Source: Nitrospirota bacterium
GTDB lineage: Bacteria > Nitrospirota > Thermodesulfovibrionia > UBA6902 > DSMQ01
Direction of reading: 5' to 3'
Assembly: GCA_016208965.1 (NCBI GenBank)
Contig: JACQXB010000012.1
Location: 1 to 64,000, forward strand
DNA length: 64,000 nt
Shown: piece after piece, positions 59,798 to 64,000 of the stretch
Layout: every line of letters begins with the position of its first letter
How positions within the stretch are numbered: position 1 is the stretch's first letter
Position numbers and translations under genes: made by a program
Notes under the pieces: model-generated
Databases searched by the model: none
What the model was told of the DNA's origin: nothing
What the model saw: the letters and a program-made list of their open reading frames with translations, nothing else

Positions 59798-59969
59798 ACA
59801 AAAGATGCACGATACATGATTCACGCTGACACTTAGACACTCTGATGCTTTGACACTCTGATATGATATGTCTCTAAATTATTACATAAGTGTCAAAGGG
59901 TCAAAGTATCAAAGTATCAAAGACTCTGACACTGTGTCCTGCATCTTGAATCTTGAATCATATATCAAG

Positions 59970-60251
59970 ATGTTAATTGGACTTCTTACTCTGGATTTAC
60001 ACATTCCCGATGCAGACTCCCTTAAATCTAAACGTTTTATAGTGAAGAGTCTGAAGGACAAGATTAAAAATAAATTCAATGTCTCTGTTGCAGAGGTTGG
60101 TGGGAACGACCTTTGGCAGCGGGCCGTTATAGCAGCTGCCTGTGTTTCTAATGAAACGGTAGCAATAAATCAAGCCCTTCAGGGCATCAGGGATATGGTT
60201 TTAAGTATGCCATCTGTGGAGTTAATTAATTCAAGGATGGAAATGCTATAA
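59970..60251 (+). CDS. DUF503 (YlxP-like) protein
   Basis: MLIGLLTLDLHIPDADSLKSKRFIVKSLKDKIKNKFNVSVAEVG; ORF track start 59868 runs through repeats. Confidence 0.9.
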   Translation: MLIGLLTLDLHIPDADSLKSKRFIVKSLKDKIKNKFNVSVAEVGGNDLWQRAVIAAACVSNETVAINQALQGIRDMVLSMPSVELINSRMEML

Positions 60252-60270
60252 AAAAATTTTCTGATACAAA

Positions 60271-60434
60271 ATTCAAGATTCATGATGCAGGATATAAGAT
60301 AGAGCATTGCAAATTGCAAAATTAATCCCGAAATATCGGGACATTTCAAATTTAAAATGCTAATTTTGTCCCGACTATTCGGGAATAATTTTAAAATGTA
60401 TTCTGTTTTAAATGTCCTGCATCGTATATCAAGG
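60271..60434. repeat. composite palindromic repeat, copy 2
   Basis: see 37732-37905. Confidence 0.8.
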
Positions 60435-60441
60435 GGTAACT

Positions 60442-60822
60442 ATGCATCCATATAAACGTTCTATTCGGGTAAGTGACCTCATAAGAAAAGAGATTGCAGA
60501 AATTATAATGCACAAACTCAGGGACCCCAGGGTTGGCTTTGTTACAGTTACAGGGGTTGATGTGAGCGATGACCTTAGGAATGCCATGGTTTATGTAAGT
60601 GTGCTTGAAGAGGCAAGACAGGATGAGGTCATCAAGACTCTTAATGCATCAGCCAAGTTTATAAGGGGAGAACTTGCCCACGGGGTGAGAATTAAATTTA
60701 TCCCTCGGCTTATTTTTAAGATTGATAAGTCTATAGAATATGGTATAAAAATAGATAAAATACTTAATGAGATAAAGTCACAGGCGACTCAAGATGAGTC
60801 AGAAACAGAGGATGGTTCGTAG
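60442..60822 (+). CDS. rbfA: 30S ribosome-binding factor A
   Basis: RVSDLIRKEIAEIIMHKLRDPRVGFVTVTGVDVSDDLRNAMVYVSVL. Confidence 0.95.
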   Translation: MHPYKRSIRVSDLIRKEIAEIIMHKLRDPRVGFVTVTGVDVSDDLRNAMVYVSVLEEARQDEVIKTLNASAKFIRGELAHGVRIKFIPRLIFKIDKSIEYGIKIDKILNEIKSQATQDESETEDGS

Positions 60823-60828
60823 AGAGGA

Positions 60829-61890
60829 ATGATGAGAGTCCAACCAGAACTGCTCAAACTTATAAGAGAAAACAAAACCTTCCTTATCGTAAGCCATATA
60901 AACCCTGAAGGGGATTCTGTAGGCTCAAGTATTGCATTGGCATTAGGTTTAAAAAAAACTGGGAAACATCCATATATCCTTAACAGAGATATAGTTCCAC
61001 GCATATTAAGATTTTTACCGTCTGCAAATCTCTTTAACCAGAAGATACCCTCTAAGGATTTTGATATCTTATTTATAATAGACTGCAATGCGATAAAAAG
61101 GACAGGGTTTGAGGCAAGGCATCTTCGGGCAAAAAAAATTGTAATTATTGACCATCATATTGGAGGATACAGGATACAAGATACAAGATGCAAAATGCAT
61201 AAATTCAGTATCCTGAATCGTGAATCCTGCATCGTGCATCCTGAGATTAGCTGGGTTGACCCAACGGCATCAGCAGCAGGAGAGCTTATATATAAACTTC
61301 TTGGTGCGCTTCGTATCCCTCTTGATAAAGAGATAGCTACAAATCTCTATACTGCAATATTTACAGATACAGGGGGATTTAGATATTCCAACACAACTCC
61401 TGAGACATTAAGAATAGCATCCAGGCTACTTGAGGCAGGTGTAGATACATGGGAGATAACAAAAGAAGTCTATGAAAATTTTTCTCTTAACCGTTTAAGA
61501 TTGTTAACCCTATGTCTTTCAACTATGAGAAAACAGGGTAAATTGGCATGGGCTGCCATTACACAAGATATGTATAAAAAAACAAGCACCACTGTTCAGG
61601 ATACAGAAGATTTTGTGAATTATCCAAGAAAAATTGAAGGGGTTGAGGTTGCAGTTCTATTCAGGGAAGATGGGAAAAACTTGTATAAAATAAGCTTCCG
61701 TTCAAAGGGCAGAGTTAATGTTGCAGATATAGCGTCTGCATTTGGCGGCGGAGGTCATGCAAATGCTGCAGGATGTGAAATAAAAGGCTCTCTAAGGTAT
61801 GTGAAGAGAAAGGCATTCAAGGCCGTCAGAGACGCAATGGTATGGACCAGACGGTCCATACCAATGGAAAAGAATGGATTTAGTAATTAA
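60829..61890 (+). CDS. nrnA: DHH-family bifunctional oligoribonuclease/PAP phosphatase
   Basis: LIVSHINPEGDSVGSSIALALGLKK...IIDHHIGG...TDTGGFRYSNT...GGGGHANAAG. Confidence 0.93.
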   Translation: MMRVQPELLKLIRENKTFLIVSHINPEGDSVGSSIALALGLKKTGKHPYILNRDIVPRILRFLPSANLFNQKIPSKDFDILFIIDCNAIKRTGFEARHLRAKKIVIIDHHIGGYRIQDTRCKMHKFSILNRESCIVHPEISWVDPTASAAGELIYKLLGALRIPLDKEIATNLYTAIFTDTGGFRYSNTTPETLRIASRLLEAGVDTWEITKEVYENFSLNRLRLLTLCLSTMRKQGKLAWAAITQDMYKKTSTTVQDTEDFVNYPRKIEGVEVAVLFREDGKNLYKISFRSKGRVNVADIASAFGGGGHANAAGCEIKGSLRYVKRKAFKAVRDAMVWTRRSIPMEKNGFSN

Positions 61891-62806
61891 CCTCAATAAG
61901 CCAAAAAATATTACCTCTCATGAAGCTGTATCAAAGATAAAAAAGATAATAAAGGCAAAAAAGGCAGGGCACTGTGGAACGCTTGACCCATTTGCAACAG
62001 GCATCCTCCTTGTGTGTACTGGTAAGGCAACAAGGCTCACACCTTATTTTTCTAACCTCACTAAGGAATACATTGCTGTAATGAAACTCGGAGAAACTAC
62101 TGACACACAGGATTTGCATGGAAAGGTTATTGAAAAAACTGATGGAATTAATGTTACAGAGGCAGAGATTAAAAATGTCCTCAAGTCCTTTGAAGGAAAG
62201 ATACTTCAAAAACCCCCGATGTTTTCTGCATTAAAGCATAAAGGTGTTCCACTTTATAAGTTTGCAAGAAAAGGGATTGATATCCCTCGTAATGAAAGAG
62301 AGGTATATATTTACAAGATTGACCTATTAGAGATTAATCTGCCCTTTGTTACCTTCAGGGTATTATGCTCAAAGGGGACATATATCAGAACGCTCTGTAA
62401 TGATATTGGTAAAAGATTGGGTACAGGCGCATATCTATCACAACTTGAACGGATAGCCATAGGACCATTTAGGATAAATGATTCTGTAACCCTTGAGACT
62501 ATGAGTTCAATCCCTATACCCCGCACTTCCGAGAAGTGTCGGGGTGAACCATCAGAAAATGTCAGGGATGTTTATACTATGAATAGAGCGCTTTCATGGA
62601 TGCCGGAGATAAGGGTTAAAGAGCTATCCGTAGAAAGGGTTAAAAATGGAAATCAGGTTACGATAGATGATTGTCTTGATTTCCCATCTAACTTGGCGGC
62701 AGGTGATAGTATTAAGATAAAATCGCCTGATGGTGAGTTCCTCGCAATTGGCAGCCTCTTTGAAAACCATAGTTATAAAATTAAAATGGATATTGTTTTT
62801 GATTAG
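61874..62806 (+). CDS. truB: tRNA pseudouridine(55) synthase
   Basis: KPKNITSHEAVSKIKKI...KAGHCGTLDPFATGILLVCTGKATR...CSKGTYIRTLCNDIG. Confidence 0.95.
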   Translation: MDLVINLNKPKNITSHEAVSKIKKIIKAKKAGHCGTLDPFATGILLVCTGKATRLTPYFSNLTKEYIAVMKLGETTDTQDLHGKVIEKTDGINVTEAEIKNVLKSFEGKILQKPPMFSALKHKGVPLYKFARKGIDIPRNEREVYIYKIDLLEINLPFVTFRVLCSKGTYIRTLCNDIGKRLGTGAYLSQLERIAIGPFRINDSVTLETMSSIPIPRTSEKCRGEPSENVRDVYTMNRALSWMPEIRVKELSVERVKNGNQVTIDDCLDFPSNLAAGDSIKIKSPDGEFLAIGSLFENHSYKIKMDIVFD

Positions 62807-63077
62807 ACCTAAATTGAGCGATTCAGGTATTCTTATGCACATTATAGCAGGCATAAATGCCATCAAAGGCTTTGAACTGCAACATAAAAATTATCTTATG
62901 CCATACTGCAAATCCTTTTAGCCTTAAAACACATTTGATAAGTAGAATCAGGGCTTGCAGTATGGCATGTCTAAAGGTGTTGCAACAAAGCCTTTTCTGT
63001 CATCTATGCCTGCTATGTATAAATGTTCACCCCGTTAGAAATAAGATTTCTAACGGGGTAAATCGCTCAACTTAGGT
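62807..63077. mobile_element. MITE-like palindromic element, copy B, with nested 33-bp palindrome insertion
   Basis: near-identical to 10432-10668 except extra ttcaccccgttagaaataagatttctaacgggg at 63026-63058; flanked by TAG/TAG. Confidence 0.82.
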
Positions 63078-63104
63078 TAGAACATTCTTTTCATTGGATA
63101 TGCT

Positions 63105-64000
63105 ATGCCCGGTAAAACATTAAAAATATTTTTCTCAGGTATAGCTGGAAGCGGTATGTCCGCAATAGCCAGCTTCATGTCTGATAAAGGCAACATCATT
63201 GTTGGCTCAGACAGGGCATTTGATACAGACCCCTCTCATCCCATTAAGAAGGTATTTCAATCAAAAGGGATTACCATCGTCCCACAGGATGGCAGTGGCA
63301 TAGATGATACCTTTGATTTTGTAGTTTTTAGCACTGCTGTGGAGCCTGAGATGCCTGAAGTATTAAAAGCCAGGACACTTGGAATTCATATAAAGACACG
63401 GCCTCAGGAGCTTGCTGAAATCACCTCTTCTTTTAAGACAATAGCTGTTTCAGGCACGAGCGGAAAATCAACAACCTCGGGTTTGCTTGCCTTTCTGATG
63501 AAAAGACTTGGGCTAAATCCAAATTTCATTGGCGGGGGAAGGGTAAAGCAATTTAAATCATCATCAAATCCTGGCAATTCACTTACAGGGGACTCGGACT
63601 ATCTTGTTATTGAGGCATGTGAGTCAGACGGAACTATTATAAATTACAAGCCACGGCATTCAATCATTTTAAATCTTGACCTTGACCATCACCCAATTGA
63701 GAAAACCGCAGAGATGTTTAAGACACTTATGAAAAACACCACAGGTAATATTGTTGTGAATGCAGATGATAAGAACCTGAGGGAAACTTTTGTAAGCAAT
63801 GGGTTCGCCAAGAAGTATGAGAATACCGTTAATGTCATTCCCGTGAAGGTTGTCCCCGCATGTAGTAAGCGGGGAACGGGAATCCAGAAAAAAGAACTGG
63901 ATTCCCCGATCAAGTCGGGGAATGACAAAATGCGGGAAACATTTTATGAACAAATTGCAAACAAAAATATTGTTACCTTTTCGATACATAATCTTTCGCA
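63105..64000 (+). CDS. UDP-N-acetylmuramate ligase family (MurC/Mpl-like), truncated by window end
   Basis: MPGKTLKIFFSGIAGSGMSAIASFMSDKGNIIVGSDRAFD...VSGTSGKSTTSGLLAFLM...NLDLDHHPIEKTAEMF. Confidence 0.88.
   Translation, partial: MPGKTLKIFFSGIAGSGMSAIASFMSDKGNIIVGSDRAFDTDPSHPIKKVFQSKGITIVPQDGSGIDDTFDFVVFSTAVEPEMPEVLKARTLGIHIKTRPQELAEITSSFKTIAVSGTSGKSTTSGLLAFLMKRLGLNPNFIGGGRVKQFKSSSNPGNSLTGDSDYLVIEACESDGTIINYKPRHSIILNLDLDHHPIEKTAEMFKTLMKNTTGNIVVNADDKNLRETFVSNGFAKKYENTVNVIPVKVVPACSKRGTGIQKKELDSPIKSGNDKMRETFYEQIANKNIVTFSIHNLS

Noticed and set aside
12525-63060. CRISPR array
   Set aside because: Repeats are short, palindromic or heptameric, without regular spacer-sized unique segments, and no cas genes are seen.

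Overview
This is a bacterial chromosomal window. The gene content and the style of the repeats suggest a Nitrospirota- or deltaproteobacteria-like metagenomic genome, but that is inference. Most of the window is conserved housekeeping genes: cell wall (anmK, murA, murC), translation (rpmB, rpmE, rplY, prfA, prmC, infB, rbfA, truB, rluD, pth), a complete rnfCDGEAB operon, trkH/trkA, rny, recO, dapA, hisD, ispE and prs. There are two tRNAs (Gln-TTG, Val-CAC), a probable 6S RNA between dapA and rny, and a copper efflux locus (CsoR, FixH-like, CusC/B/A) with a CsoR-like operator. The accessory signal lies in three layers. (1) About 18.37-21.6 kb: three toxin-antitoxin-like gene pairs, all on the minus strand, each followed by an attC-like inverted-repeat site and adjacent to a Xer-like tyrosine recombinase without an obvious IntI insertion. 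This looks like an integron-type cassette array without a canonical integrase. (2) A MITE-like element of about 237 bp in two near-identical copies (10432-10668 and 62807-63077), with ~17-bp terminal inverted repeats, full-length hairpin potential and apparent 3-bp target duplications. One copy is interrupted by a 33-bp palindrome. (3) A dense population of several families of small palindromes and 7-bp-period inverted-arm repeats. These sit nested in each other, inside the 6S RNA, and in frame inside at least ten protein genes (cusC, cusA, moeA, ispE, prmC, nrnA, truB, murC, hldE, integrase), in places apparently supplying a signal peptide or gene boundaries. Everything was read by eye; no database search or folding was run.
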